A DNA stretch of 64,000 nucleotides from JAGVSV01 sp050952845 (GCA_050952845.1 JBMNLP010000001.1:3100001-3164000); one strand, 5' to 3'; counted from the stretch's first letter, positions 1 to 8,727 are shown. Notes: generated from the letters alone by a model not told the origin. Numbers and translations: made by a program.

Positions 1-2
1 GC

Positions 3-395
3 CGGCTTAACCAGCAGAGCCCCACCGCTGCGCCCACCTATGCCAGCATTGCCGACGCCATCGGCAGCGCGCCCACCGATGTGCCGGCCACGCCGTATAT
101 CACCGATGAACCCACAGCCGAGCCTGCCACCCCCTCCCCCACGGTGTTCATCACCCCGCCGCCTACCGAGTCGCCCAAGCTGCGCAAGGGCGACATTAAC
201 CCCGCCGTGAAGGAGATGCAGCTGAAGCTGATCGAGCTGGGATACCTGGATGGCGCCGCCGACGGCGAGTTTGGCAGCGGCACCTTAGCTGCCGTCAAGG
301 AATTTCAGCGCAGGCACAACCTCAAAGCCGACGGCATCGCCGGAGAAGCCACGCTGTCCGTGCTGTATGGCGGGAACGCGCTGAGGAAAGAATAG
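3..395 (+). CDS. Peptidoglycan-binding protein, C-terminal end only
   Basis: The reading frame is open from the first bases of the window, so the gene starts outside it. The visible part is a Pro/Thr/Ala-rich linker (about 60 residues with repeated TP and PTE), then one PG_binding_1 domain of about 60 residues with the usual layout: LRKGD at the start, an amphipathic helix VKEMQLKLIELGYL, DGEFG, then FQRRHNLKADGIAG. This fold binds cell-wall peptidoglycan and anchors an enzyme outside the membrane. The catalytic part, if there is one, lies upstream and cannot be named. The domain resembles the repeats in the large protein at 21.3-24.2 kb. Confidence 0.85.
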   Translation, partial: RLNQQSPTAAPTYASIADAIGSAPTDVPATPYITDEPTAEPATPSPTVFITPPPTESPKLRKGDINPAVKEMQLKLIELGYLDGAADGEFGSGTLAAVKEFQRRHNLKADGIAGEATLSVLYGGNALRKE

Positions 396-475
396 CGTAA
401 ATCCGCATCAACTGAAATTGCCCCTCAGAGAAAAAGCGCGCGCAGCTTTTCTGCTTGGTTGCACTAATGTGCGTT

Positions 476-510
476 TTGACCCCCACCCACCCGCACCCAC
501 CCCCACCCTG
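476..510 (-). repeat. G-quadruplex-type repeat, copy A
   Basis: A 35-nt unit starting TTGACCCCCACCCACCC and ending CCCCCACCCTG on the plus strand. The minus strand therefore has six G-runs of three to five separated by one to three bases, which meets the usual four-run rule for an intramolecular G-quadruplex. It matches the inverted copy at 961-995 except for one base. Confidence 0.75.
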
Positions 511-681
511 TTTGACCGATGTCGCGCGCGCCGGAGCTCCGCTTCAACATGGAGGTGCGGGGCTGAAGCATGATTTTCCCTTATATTTCAACGTTTTTCC
601 ACGCCATGGTGTAGGTTGCGGGCTGCCCTTCAAAGAAAAAAACCGCCCGGTTTTTGCGCCGCGGACCGCAGCAACGCGCGT

Positions 682-744
682 TTGACCCCCACCCCTGTAT
701 TTGACCCCCACCCACCCCCACCCTGGGCGTTTGACCCCCACCCC
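682..744 (-). repeat. Cluster of three shorter related G-rich units
   Basis: Three units, each starting TTGACCCCCACCC, lie at 682-697, 701-725 and 731-744 on the plus strand. The middle one has five C-runs, the outer ones fewer. The shared TTGA start points to unit duplication rather than chance low complexity. Confidence 0.65.
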
Positions 745-960
745 GGGAGGCCGGTGCGTATACCTGAACCCGTCAGTGGCTTTTAATTAATAATAATATA
801 TAATAATATATGTTATATCATGTAAACATGAGGCTGTTCGTTTCTGCGCCACAGGCCGGGATCGATATCGTTATCACCTAATTTGCGCAGTGCGGGGATC
901 CTCACAGCATCAGGTCCTCCTGTTTGCGGTGCCATGCCATGACGATCTGCATCTGCCTTG

Positions 961-995
961 CAGGGTGGGGGTGGGTGTGGGTGGGTGGGGGTCAA
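961..995 (+). repeat. G-quadruplex-type repeat, copy C (inverted)
   Basis: This is the reverse complement of copy A (476-510) with one mismatch over 35 nt, and the G-runs are on the plus strand. Copies A and C bracket about 450 bp as an inverted pair. Confidence 0.75.
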
Positions 996-1039
996 TTTGC
1001 GGGGCAGGGGGCATCACGGCTGCCTGCTGCCTGTGCAGG

Positions 1040-1120
1040 CGCTGTGCCGAGTGAACAGCAGCATAGCTGGAGATAAAAAAACAAAGCGGCGACAGCGCCA
1101 TGATAAATAAATTTGCGCTA
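1040..1120 (+). repeat. Dispersed repeat, right-end copy 1
   Basis: Aligned without gaps to 44194-44274, this segment matches at 61 of 81 positions by hand count, and many of the differences are transitions. It ends CATGATAAATAAATTTGCGC, the reverse complement of the TAGAGCAAATTTACTTATCA terminus seen at 28144 and 44274. It lies 8 bp upstream of the -35 box of the next operon. Confidence 0.65.
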
Positions 1121-1127
1121 ATGAAGC

Positions 1128-1156
1128 TTGACACGTAAAATATCCTTTGCTAATCT
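1128..1156 (+). promoter_or_regulatory. Promoter of the importer operon at 1.2-6.8 kb
   Basis: TTGACA at 1128-1133, a 17-bp spacer, then TAATCT at 1151-1156, about 53 bp before the start codon. The same -10 hexamer is used at the rRNA promoter. No operator is recognised. Confidence 0.7.
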
Positions 1157-1208
1157 ATAGATGGGTTAATTCGCTGTATAACTAACTTATCACGAAGGAG
1201 GAAACCGT

Positions 1209-2771
1209 ATGAAAAGGATGATCTCTCTGTTGCTGACACTAACGCTTGTATCAGGCTTGACCATGGTGGCCGCGCAAGCAGAAACAACGCCGGGATGGGA
1301 TACCAGCAAGAAATCGCAGGTCGTTATCAGTACCATCAACAACTATTATACAGCCGGGCTTGAAAAACTATGTGAGGATTACAACAAACTGCACCCGGAA
1401 ACCGAAGTGGTGTTAGATATCATTTCAGATAATGATACTTATAGGACCAACTTCATTACCAAGGTTTCAACAGATAAATCCCTTGCGCCGGACATTTATC
1501 ATTTTAACGTTGCGGGCGTTTCGACACATGAAAGTTTAAGCCAGGGCTGGGTGTTGGATCTAAACGAGACCTGGCTGGATATGCCCAATCCGTATGCGGA
1601 CGGCAAAACAACACGCGAGCTTATTTCCCCCTACTGGATGGCGCGGGCCATTTCCGATCAAGGCGGATATGCCACATTCGCCCCATTTGATAATGTGACT
1701 GTATGCGTATATTACAACAAGGACATTTTTGAGAAGGTGGGACTCCAGGTTCCTGCCACGCTTGAAGAATGGCTGACGGTCTGTGAAAAATTAGTGGAAG
1801 CCGGGTACAAAACGCCCATCGGCGCCTCCTCGGTTGCGGGTTGGTATGCTGCATCATTGGCGGACTCCGCATATCGCTACCGCACCAAGGAGTTCCTGAC
1901 GATGCCGGGCGATGCCATGTGGGACGATGAGGTTTGCGCAGCGAACCTGACAGTTGAATACACGCCGGATGACATCAGTTTTGACGATGGGGTTGTATTC
2001 AACGCCGAGCGCACGGCCGCCTATCAAATTGAGAACGGTTTCATCAATGACACGAACAAAGAGATCTGGACAAAGGCCCTGAGCCTGGCACGCTATTTTC
2101 AGCCCGGCTGGTCTACGCCCGATGAGAACAGCGTCAATGCGAACTTTATCACCCAGCAGGTGCCCATGCTGATCAACGGTACATGGGTCATCGGCGATTT
2201 TGTTGCGCAGGTGGCGCAGCTGCCGGAAAACATGCAGTTTGAGTGGGGCACGTTCCCCTTTGTTGGCCCCGAAAACGCCGGCAAAGAGGGAGAGGAAGTG
2301 TTTCAGGGCGCCTATCGCGGATTTATGGCAACGGGGCACCAGATGAGCATCACGCCGAAAGACGCGGATCAGACAGCGCGGGCGATGGACGTGCTCCACT
2401 ACTGGTATTCACCTGCCGGCGCTCAGATGATCTACAACGAAACATTGACCAACGGCAACTTTGTACAGGGTCCGCCCCTGATCGAGGGCGTTACGCTGTC
2501 GGACGAAATCATGGGCTATCTGGGAACGTTGAGCCTAAACGGCTCCTATCATGGCCAATGGACGGCGCTTTCCTCTGCGCATCTGAATGCCACCACAGCC
2601 GATATGCCGGTGATGCATGACCTTCTGAACAGGTACACAGCTCGCGAGATAGAGATAGATGAGTTTCTGGAAAAAGCCAACGAGCTGTGGTTACGAAAGA
2701 TTCAGGAAGGAATCGATCGGAACGGCTTTGACTTAGACCCGACCACGAAAGATACGCCCCCAACAACATAA
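1209..2771 (+). CDS. ABC transporter solute-binding protein (carbohydrate type)
   Basis: A 520-residue extracellular binding protein of the family-1 (SBP_bac_1) type, which captures a sugar or oligosaccharide for the two permeases downstream. Residues 1-25 form a Sec signal peptide (MKRM, hydrophobic stretch, cleavage after AQA). There is no lipobox cysteine, so it is not predicted to be a lipoprotein. The mature part has family features such as DIYHFNVAG near the first lobe and YYNKDIFEKVGL in the hinge region. The start is set by AAGGAGG 7 nt upstream. A strong hairpin follows the gene, before the first permease. The ligand is unknown. Confidence 0.88.
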   Translation: MKRMISLLLTLTLVSGLTMVAAQAETTPGWDTSKKSQVVISTINNYYTAGLEKLCEDYNKLHPETEVVLDIISDNDTYRTNFITKVSTDKSLAPDIYHFNVAGVSTHESLSQGWVLDLNETWLDMPNPYADGKTTRELISPYWMARAISDQGGYATFAPFDNVTVCVYYNKDIFEKVGLQVPATLEEWLTVCEKLVEAGYKTPIGASSVAGWYAASLADSAYRYRTKEFLTMPGDAMWDDEVCAANLTVEYTPDDISFDDGVVFNAERTAAYQIENGFINDTNKEIWTKALSLARYFQPGWSTPDENSVNANFITQQVPMLINGTWVIGDFVAQVAQLPENMQFEWGTFPFVGPENAGKEGEEVFQGAYRGFMATGHQMSITPKDADQTARAMDVLHYWYSPAGAQMIYNETLTNGNFVQGPPLIEGVTLSDEIMGYLGTLSLNGSYHGQWTALSSAHLNATTADMPVMHDLLNRYTAREIEIDEFLEKANELWLRKIQEGIDRNGFDLDPTTKDTPPTT

Positions 2772-2822
2772 TTGCACACTTCATCAGAATGCTGTCATCA
2801 GTGCTCTGAAAACCAGTGCCCA

Positions 2823-2866
2823 TTCCCCGGGTGCACACAAGCAACTTGCAGTGTGCACCCGGGGAA
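2823..2866 (+). promoter_or_regulatory. Intercistronic hairpin after the binding protein
   Basis: TTCCCCGGGTGCACAC at 2823-2838 pairs perfectly over 16 bp with 2851-2866, closing a 12-nt loop. No T-tract follows, so it looks more like an mRNA 3'-end stabiliser or partial attenuator that keeps binding protein above permease levels than a full terminator. Confidence 0.7.
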
Positions 2867-2978
2867 AGTCAGAACAGGACTAAAGCTTTTTTCCAGGATT
2901 TCTTGACAAGCAAGTTGCTGCTATAAAACCAATGAAAGCCCCGGCTGAAAAGAAGCACTCTGTTAGAAAGGTTACCAT

Positions 2979-3890
2979 TTGGCAAACGATACAACCCATG
3001 CAAACATCAAAGCAAGGCGATGGCGTACGGCAACGCCTTATCTGTTCATTGCGCCAACCTTTGTTCTGCTTGCGATTTTTTCTTACTATGCAGTCATATC
3101 TGCTGTATACTATTCTTTTACTGATTATCGCATCGGGCGCGCTTATCATTTCGTAGGTTTTGCTAATTTCAACCGGATGTTCAATGATCCTGTTTTCTGG
3201 ACGTCCATGAAAAACCAGCTGATTATTACGCTTGTGAGCGTATTCAACGCCATATTCTGGCCGTTGCTTGCCGCTGAGCTTGTTTTCTGGATTCGCAGCG
3301 CAAGGATTTCCGGAATGGTCAGGGTTGCTTTCATTATTCCCATGCTTGTTCCCGGGATCGTAACCACGATGATGTGGAAAACGCTGTACAATCCGTTTTT
3401 TGGTTTTAACTCCATTCTTACGCTGCTTGGTTTTTCACATTTGACAACCGATTGGCTGAATAATCGTTCAACTGCTTTGTTCGCTATCCTATTCATTGGC
3501 TTTCCATACATATCAGGCTTGAATTTCCTGATTTTTCATGCTGCGCTGAACGGCATTGCCCGTGATTATCAGGAAAGCGCCAGCATGGACGGCGCATCTT
3601 CGCTTCAAATCATACGGTATATGCACTTGCCCAATATCAGGCAGTATATTTCTGTTATATCCATTCTGGCGATTATTGGCAGCTTGCAAAACTACGGTCT
3701 TGTGATGGCAACGACCGGCGGTGGCCCGGGATACGAAACCTATATCCTTGCCTTGCATATGTACCGGGTCGCGTTTGGGTCCTATGAGATGGGGTATGGC
3801 AGCGCCATGGGGGTATTCATTTGCCTGATTATTATTGTCCTCACCATCATACAGCAACGACTGACCGGCGGAACTGTCGCAAGGGATTAA
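2979..3890 (+). CDS. Carbohydrate ABC transporter permease, first subunit
   Basis: A 303-residue inner-membrane subunit of the MalF/UgpA type. About six hydrophobic segments are visible, the first at YLFIAPTFVLLAIFSYYAV. The cytoplasmic coupling loop is YQESASMDGASSLQI, the EAA-loop signature that docks on the ATPase. The start is TTG, chosen because AGAAAGG lies 7 nt upstream and the product then begins MANDTTHAN. No ATPase gene is in this operon, so the transporter probably borrows a shared MalK/UgpC-type ATPase, perhaps the one at 11.3 kb. Confidence 0.88.
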   Translation: MANDTTHANIKARRWRTATPYLFIAPTFVLLAIFSYYAVISAVYYSFTDYRIGRAYHFVGFANFNRMFNDPVFWTSMKNQLIITLVSVFNAIFWPLLAAELVFWIRSARISGMVRVAFIIPMLVPGIVTTMMWKTLYNPFFGFNSILTLLGFSHLTTDWLNNRSTALFAILFIGFPYISGLNFLIFHAALNGIARDYQESASMDGASSLQIIRYMHLPNIRQYISVISILAIIGSLQNYGLVMATTGGGPGYETYILALHMYRVAFGSYEMGYGSAMGVFICLIIIVLTIIQQRLTGGTVARD

Positions 3891-3901
3891 GGGGAATGAA
3901 G

Positions 3902-4744
3902 ATGCGTTTTTTTGCCGATGCCAGAAGGCGCCGTCCCGGATACTATTTAGCCCGCTTTTTATTGATCCTTCTGATGGCGCTGACGTTTTTTCCCTTTGTG
4001 CTGCTTTTCCTGATGTCTCTGAAATTAGACATCATGATACGTGTAGATTTTTTCGGGCTGCCCAATCCGGTGCAATGGTCCAACTATACAAAGGGATTTT
4101 CGGAAATTATCCGGCCGATTTTCAATTCATTAATCATTGCTGCGGTATCTCTGGTGGGTATTCTTACGCTTGTCAGCCTGTCAGGTTTTGCTTTTGGGCG
4201 GTATCGTTTTAAAGGGCGCGGCATACTCTTCGGCATGGTGTTGATGGTGATGATGATTCCACACTGTCTTACCATTATCCCTGTGTTTACCATTGTCAAT
4301 AATTTACAGTTGATTGGTTCGCGATGGGCGCTGATCCTTCCCTACGTTGCGGGACAGCAAATTCTTGGTGTCATTCTGCTGACCTCCTTTTATTCCTCGT
4401 TGCCCGAGGAGATGTTTGAAGCCGCCCGAATTGAGGGGGCCAATGAGCTGTTTGCGTTTTTACGAATCGGGCTGCCGTTGTCCGTGCCAACGCTGATCAC
4501 GGTGGGCATAACGTCGGTGGTTGCAATGTATAATGACTATATCTGGCCAACTTTGGTTGTCACCAAGGTGACACAGAAAACATTTGCCCAGGCTGTGTTT
4601 GCGGTTGCAACAGGAAATGGTGCGGTGAACTATGGCGTGATGTCGGCTGTTTATGTGATCGGCACAATCCCGCTGCTGCTCCTGACACTGTCATGCCTGC
4701 GTTACTACTTGCAGGGCATGCTGGAAGGTGCGATCAAAGGATAG
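3902..4744 (+). CDS. Carbohydrate ABC transporter permease, second subunit
   Basis: About 280 residues of the MalG/UgpE type with six predicted membrane spans and the coupling loop EMFEAARIEGANELF. It starts 11 nt after the first permease. The ATG at 3902 is preferred over the one at 3896 because AAGGGG then sits 7 nt upstream. It ends with the short polar tail LEGAIKG typical of this subunit. Both permease genes are AT-richer than the cytoplasmic genes around them. Confidence 0.88.
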   Translation: MRFFADARRRRPGYYLARFLLILLMALTFFPFVLLFLMSLKLDIMIRVDFFGLPNPVQWSNYTKGFSEIIRPIFNSLIIAAVSLVGILTLVSLSGFAFGRYRFKGRGILFGMVLMVMMIPHCLTIIPVFTIVNNLQLIGSRWALILPYVAGQQILGVILLTSFYSSLPEEMFEAARIEGANELFAFLRIGLPLSVPTLITVGITSVVAMYNDYIWPTLVVTKVTQKTFAQAVFAVATGNGAVNYGVMSAVYVIGTIPLLLLTLSCLRYYLQGMLEGAIKG

Positions 4745-4798
4745 GCGTTCTGTGACACAAGCAAAATAACGAAATAAAAAACAAAAGGAGCGATTCGT

Positions 4799-6793
4799 AT
4801 GCCGAATTATCAAAGAGCCAGTTATGGTAACGAGCAGGTAACCTTAGAGAATGCGCATCTCCGCATAACATTTTTCCGGCGGGAAAGCGGGTGGGGGTTT
4901 GCAGAAGTTTTTACACCTGACGGTTTTCTGCTGGGCGTGCTGGATCACCTGGGCGAATTGATGCTGCGTGACTTCGAAATCCCCATGCGTTTGGAAGCGG
5001 ATTCCTATCAGTTAACCGAAAGCGGAGGGGAAACACGCCTTGCTTTTCATGTGAAGACCGCGCAGGTGCAACAGATGCTGGAGGGCACCAGCTTTGCCGC
5101 ATGGATGGAATATCCGTTCAAAGATGTGTGCCTGGAGGGAGATGTCATCTTCATTCTGCCGGCAGATGAAGGCGTCCTCCGGATGAATTGGCAAATCGTG
5201 AGCCATCAGAACCTTTATGCTTCTTACCTCAAGGGACCATGGTTCTATGCCGGAGAAGCATCCTATGGTGCGGATAAAGTAGATGCGATTTTTCCGGGCG
5301 TTGATTGGGTTGTGGGGCGCGAATGGAGCAGCGGCAGCGACTGGTTTAAGGATCCTTGGGCAAAAAAATGGATCCCGCATCGCAATAAGGTAACCGCACC
5401 GGTGATGACCCTATCCCATCAAGGCCACTGCATCGGCCTTTCCTGGCTGCAGGAGGGCAACGGAACCCGGTGGTTTAACAATGAGATATCGCTTCCGCAG
5501 CCGGTATTCGCTGCTCCAAACTTTGTTGACCGGATGGACAACAGCCTTCTTGGTCTGATGCTGCCGGATGCCAAGAGCGAGGATACAGAAAACCAAATGT
5601 ATTCCAACGTGCCGCTGGCATTGCACAAGGATCAACGCATTCGATTTTCAGCAGAATTGTTCTATGTGCCGGGTAAAGCCATCGATGGGATGCTGTCATG
5701 GGTTGCCAGAAAGGGCTTGATGGATCCTGAGTTTTCAGATGCGGATGCAGAAGCGTCTTTGCACCGCATTGCATCTGCCTATGATACCAACCTATGGCAC
5801 CCGGGTGAAGGCTTCGGAACGAAACAATGGTCCGGCGATATTCAACCCAAACCGCCTGCTTTTATGGAACAGTATATCTCCATGTACCCAGAACATCCAA
5901 CAGCGATTTCTCTGCAAAAGAAAATGGCCTGGTGCAGCAAGCAACCGCAGCATGAAAAAGAAAAGCCTTCCCTGGACATGCTGCTGTCCTGGCAGAAAGA
6001 AGACGGGTCCTTTACTTTTGAACCGGATGGGCGCCACTATCGCAAGGATGATTTTGTCGTTGCACGCAAATTCCATGCACCGATGGGCAACAGCGGTGAT
6101 ACAGCCATTGACCTGTGTGCAACAGCGGTGATCGATTTGTTGGACGGATTCGAAGTGGACCGCGATCCGGTCAGGCTGAAAGCAGCTGAAAAAACGCTGG
6201 ATTTTTGCCTGCCCATGTGGCGTCCTGAAGGCGGAGACTACTGGGAAACGCCCCTGCACGCACCCAACCTCTATGCTGCCGGGCATGCTGCGCTGGCTTA
6301 CATGATGGGATATGAGCATCTGAAAAAACCGGTATATAAGGAAAAAGCCATTCATTGGATGCGCACATTGATTGCATTTACACACCTTTGGGAGCCGGCA
6401 TCGCACAAGATGGCGTACAATACCAAACCGTGCCTGTGCTCAAGCGACTGGTATTTTGCCAACTGGGTACGCGATCATGTGCAGTGGGAAGTGTTGGACA
6501 TTTTTATCACGCTCCATGCACATGGCTATCATTGGCCGGAGATCGATCCGGGCTTTGACTGGCGGCGTTTCCAGCGCGGCGTGACGGCAGCCGCTGTTCG
6601 ATGGATGGTCGATCACCGGGAGGACACCTGGAGACCGCACAACATACCAAACACCCTGGAGCTCTACGAACAAGGTGATTTGGATGGTTGCTTCCCGGAC
6701 ACACACAACACAGTGACCGGGCTGTACGGGGGCATGTGCATCCAACCTGCCGCCATTGCACAAAATTTATTGATTATACTCGATTGGAGATAA
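4799..6793 (+). CDS. Uncharacterised large protein, probably glycan-active
   Basis: A 664-residue protein that I cannot assign to a named family. It has no signal peptide, so it is probably cytoplasmic. The first half (about 1-330) is beta-rich, with many Trp and Gly residues and segments such as GPWFYAGEASYG and DWFKDPWAKKWIP. The second half is rich in helices with repeated hydrophobic/aromatic turns, for example GNSGDTAIDLCATAVIDLL and YAAGHAALAYMMGYEH, like an (alpha/alpha)6 toroid of glycosidases and lyases. It is the last gene of the sugar-importer operon, starting 54 bp after the second permease with AAAGGAG 10 nt upstream. By context it probably acts on the imported saccharide; catalytic residues are not identified. 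Confidence 0.6.
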   Translation: MPNYQRASYGNEQVTLENAHLRITFFRRESGWGFAEVFTPDGFLLGVLDHLGELMLRDFEIPMRLEADSYQLTESGGETRLAFHVKTAQVQQMLEGTSFAAWMEYPFKDVCLEGDVIFILPADEGVLRMNWQIVSHQNLYASYLKGPWFYAGEASYGADKVDAIFPGVDWVVGREWSSGSDWFKDPWAKKWIPHRNKVTAPVMTLSHQGHCIGLSWLQEGNGTRWFNNEISLPQPVFAAPNFVDRMDNSLLGLMLPDAKSEDTENQMYSNVPLALHKDQRIRFSAELFYVPGKAIDGMLSWVARKGLMDPEFSDADAEASLHRIASAYDTNLWHPGEGFGTKQWSGDIQPKPPAFMEQYISMYPEHPTAISLQKKMAWCSKQPQHEKEKPSLDMLLSWQKEDGSFTFEPDGRHYRKDDFVVARKFHAPMGNSGDTAIDLCATAVIDLLDGFEVDRDPVRLKAAEKTLDFCLPMWRPEGGDYWETPLHAPNLYAAGHAALAYMMGYEHLKKPVYKEKAIHWMRTLIAFTHLWEPASHKMAYNTKPCLCSSDWYFANWVRDHVQWEVLDIFITLHAHGYHWPEIDPGFDWRRFQRGVTAAAVRWMVDHREDTWRPHNIPNTLELYEQGDLDGCFPDTHNTVTGLYGGMCIQPAAIAQNLLIILDWR

Positions 6794-6897
6794 TCGAACA
6801 GATCGTTTGCGCATCAATGTAAAAATCCTCCTGCGTAAGGCATTGCTCGTTACGCTGCGTCATATGTTAACATGAGCAGCGAAAGGAGGCGCATGCT

Positions 6898-7632
6898 GTG
6901 TCAAAATACACGACAGGAGAAGTTGCCAGGCTGTGCGGCGTAACGGTTAGGACGGTTCAGTATTATGATAGCCGCGGCATCCTTGTTCCAACGGAGCTTT
7001 CTGAGGGCGGCAGACGCCTGTATTCAGATGATGATTTGAAGCGGATGAGAATCATCTGCTTTTTGCGTGGGCTTGGTCTTCCGATTGATGCCATCTCCCA
7101 ATTGCTTTCTGAAAAAGATCCGGGCAGCGTCATATCCTTGCTGCTTGAGCAACAGGAAAAGACCTTGCAACAGGAAATTGGGGAGCGCCATGAGAAACTC
7201 GAAAAGCTGTTATTGCTCAAGCAGGAACTGAAAGCGGTAAAGCACTTCTCTGTTGAATCCATCGGCATCATAGCATACTCGATAGCAAATAAAGAAAAGT
7301 TGAAAAAAGTGCGAAAGACGATGCTGATCAGCGGCTTACCGATCAGCATCGCACAGTGGGTGTCCATCATCCTGTGGATTACAAGAGGGTTTTGGTGGCT
7401 GTTCGTTCTATGGATTGTCATAGCTGCATGCTATGCCATTTGGATATCGCGCTATTATTTCCGCCATGTTGCCTACATCTGCCCGCAATGTCACACGGTT
7501 TTTAAGCCTGCGTTGCGGGATGCATTCTGGGCAAAGCATACGCCGTCTGCCCGTAAGCTGACTTGCACAGCTTGCGGACATCACGGCTTTTGTGTGGAAA
7601 CCTATGGAAAGGAGGAAAGCAGCATTGGATAA
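6898..7632 (+). CDS. MerR-family regulator with membrane segments and zinc ribbon
   Basis: A 244-residue protein. Residues 1-70 are a MerR winged helix-turn-helix (YTTGEVARLCGVTVRTVQYY, then RRLYSDDDL), followed by a Glu/Lys-rich coiled coil at about 80-115. Unlike classic MerR proteins it continues with two hydrophobic segments at about 140-185 and a C-terminal zinc ribbon with CPQC near 194 and CTAC near 222. The start is GTG with AGGAGG 8 nt upstream. It overlaps the next gene by 8 bp and heads a four-gene operon with an ABC exporter. It probably controls that exporter, perhaps as a membrane-tethered sensor; the metal or drug sensed is unknown. Confidence 0.8.
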   Translation: MSKYTTGEVARLCGVTVRTVQYYDSRGILVPTELSEGGRRLYSDDDLKRMRIICFLRGLGLPIDAISQLLSEKDPGSVISLLLEQQEKTLQQEIGERHEKLEKLLLLKQELKAVKHFSVESIGIIAYSIANKEKLKKVRKTMLISGLPISIAQWVSIILWITRGFWWLFVLWIVIAACYAIWISRYYFRHVAYICPQCHTVFKPALRDAFWAKHTPSARKLTCTACGHHGFCVETYGKEESSIG

Positions 7633-7828
7633 GATCATGGAATACCTTCCCTTTTTGATTCCACTGTTTGTTGCGCAGCTGGCTCTGCTGGGGTATACGC
7701 TTCACCACATACTGACCCATACGCACTACAAAAGGGGCAGCCGGACGATGTGGCTTATTATCACCATTGTGTTCATGAATTTCGTCGGCCCCATTCTTTA
7801 TTTCCTGTTTGGCAAGGAGGACGCGTAA
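7625..7828 (+). CDS. Small PLDc_N-like membrane protein
   Basis: A 67-residue protein with two hydrophobic spans (FLIPLFVAQLALLGYTLHHI and WLIITIVFMNFVGPILYFLF) ending in the YFLFGKED motif typical of PLDc_N domains, the short membrane module found at the front of cardiolipin synthases and alone beside ABC exporters. It starts at TTG 7625, with AAGGAGG 9 nt upstream, inside the end of the MerR gene. Its stop codon shares a base with the ATG of the ATPase. No catalytic HKD motif is present, so a structural or regulatory role with the exporter is likely. Confidence 0.75.
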   Translation: MDKIMEYLPFLIPLFVAQLALLGYTLHHILTHTHYKRGSRTMWLIITIVFMNFVGPILYFLFGKEDA

Positions 7829-8727
7829 TGGATATGCTGCGCATTTCCAACCTGCATAAGCGGTTTGGGGATCAGGAGGTGTTGAAAGGCTTAGAGCTGG
7901 TTGTCCCGGAGCACAGCGTGTTTGGCTTTATCGGTCAGAACGGCGCCGGCAAAACAACCACCATGAAGGCGGTGCTGGGGCTTTTAAAAGCAGACGCGGG
8001 AGAGATCACGGTCGTTGGTCAGAAAGTGGTTTACGGGCAAACAGAAACCAACCGGCATATCGGCTACTTGCCCGATGTACCGGCGTTTTATTCTTTTATG
8101 ACAGCGCCGGAATACCTCGCCTTTTGCGGGGAGATCACCGGCATGAACAAGGCGGCCATCAGGACCAGAAGCATGGAGCTTCTGGAACTGGTGGGGCTCG
8201 GCCATGAGCGGCATCGCATCAAAGGGTTTTCCAGGGGCATGAAACAGCGTCTGGGCATTGCGCAGGCGCTGCTGAACCGCCCCCGGCTGTTGATATGCGA
8301 TGAGCCTACCTCAGCCCTGGACCCTGTGGGCAGAAAAGAAATATTGAGCATTCTTCAAGCCGTAAGGGAGTACACAACGGTGCTTTTTTCCACCCATATT
8401 CTGTCGGATGTGGAGCGCATCTGCACCGACGTGGCTTTTCTTCATAACGGCGTCATCAGCAAGCAGGGGAAGCTTGCGGATATCAAATCCGCCTGCCGCA
8501 CGGAGGAATACCTGCTGGAAGTGGAAAAGGAGGAAGACCTGCAGGTGCTGCAGCAGGCATTTGCAGGGCTGAAGCGCATGAACGATGCTTCGCTGCGCTT
8601 TGGTGAAAGCGAGCTCCCGCTGCAGGACGTGCTGCGCTTTATTGCCGACAGGCAGATCGCCCTCCTGAAGCTGGAGCGGGCAGAGCCTTCCCTTGAGGCA
8701 TTGTTTATGGAGGTGGTGGAGGAATGA
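7828..8727 (+). CDS. ABC exporter ATP-binding protein
   Basis: A 299-residue ATPase of the type paired with ABC-2 permeases (bacitracin/antibiotic or lipid export group). It has Walker A GQNGAGKTT, signature FSRGMKQRLGIAQ, Walker B LLICDEPTSALDP, and the switch histidine in FSTHILSD. The C-terminal about 90 residues form the usual regulatory tail. The start at 7828 follows AAGGAGG and overlaps the preceding stop by one base. It ends in an ATGA overlap with the permease, so the two are translationally coupled. Confidence 0.9.
   Translation: MDMLRISNLHKRFGDQEVLKGLELVVPEHSVFGFIGQNGAGKTTTMKAVLGLLKADAGEITVVGQKVVYGQTETNRHIGYLPDVPAFYSFMTAPEYLAFCGEITGMNKAAIRTRSMELLELVGLGHERHRIKGFSRGMKQRLGIAQALLNRPRLLICDEPTSALDPVGRKEILSILQAVREYTTVLFSTHILSDVERICTDVAFLHNGVISKQGKLADIKSACRTEEYLLEVEKEEDLQVLQQAFAGLKRMNDASLRFGESELPLQDVLRFIADRQIALLKLERAEPSLEALFMEVVEE

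Larger units (their letters stand above)
396..1127. other. Non-coding block with G-rich repeats
   Basis: No convincing gene lies between the peptidoglycan-binding gene and the importer operon. Open frames here are short, lack ribosome binding sites and run through simple C-rich repeats. The block holds two near-identical 35-nt G/C-rich units in opposite orientation, a cluster of three shorter related units, an AT-rich stretch at about 785-825, and at its right end an 81-nt copy of a dispersed repeat. It may be regulatory or the remains of a mobile element. Confidence 0.6.

Noticed and set aside
6854..6880. Palindrome around TGTTAACA as the MerR operator
   Set aside because: The arms are asymmetric by several bases and no clear -35/-10 pair with a long spacer could be placed on it, so it is too weak to list.
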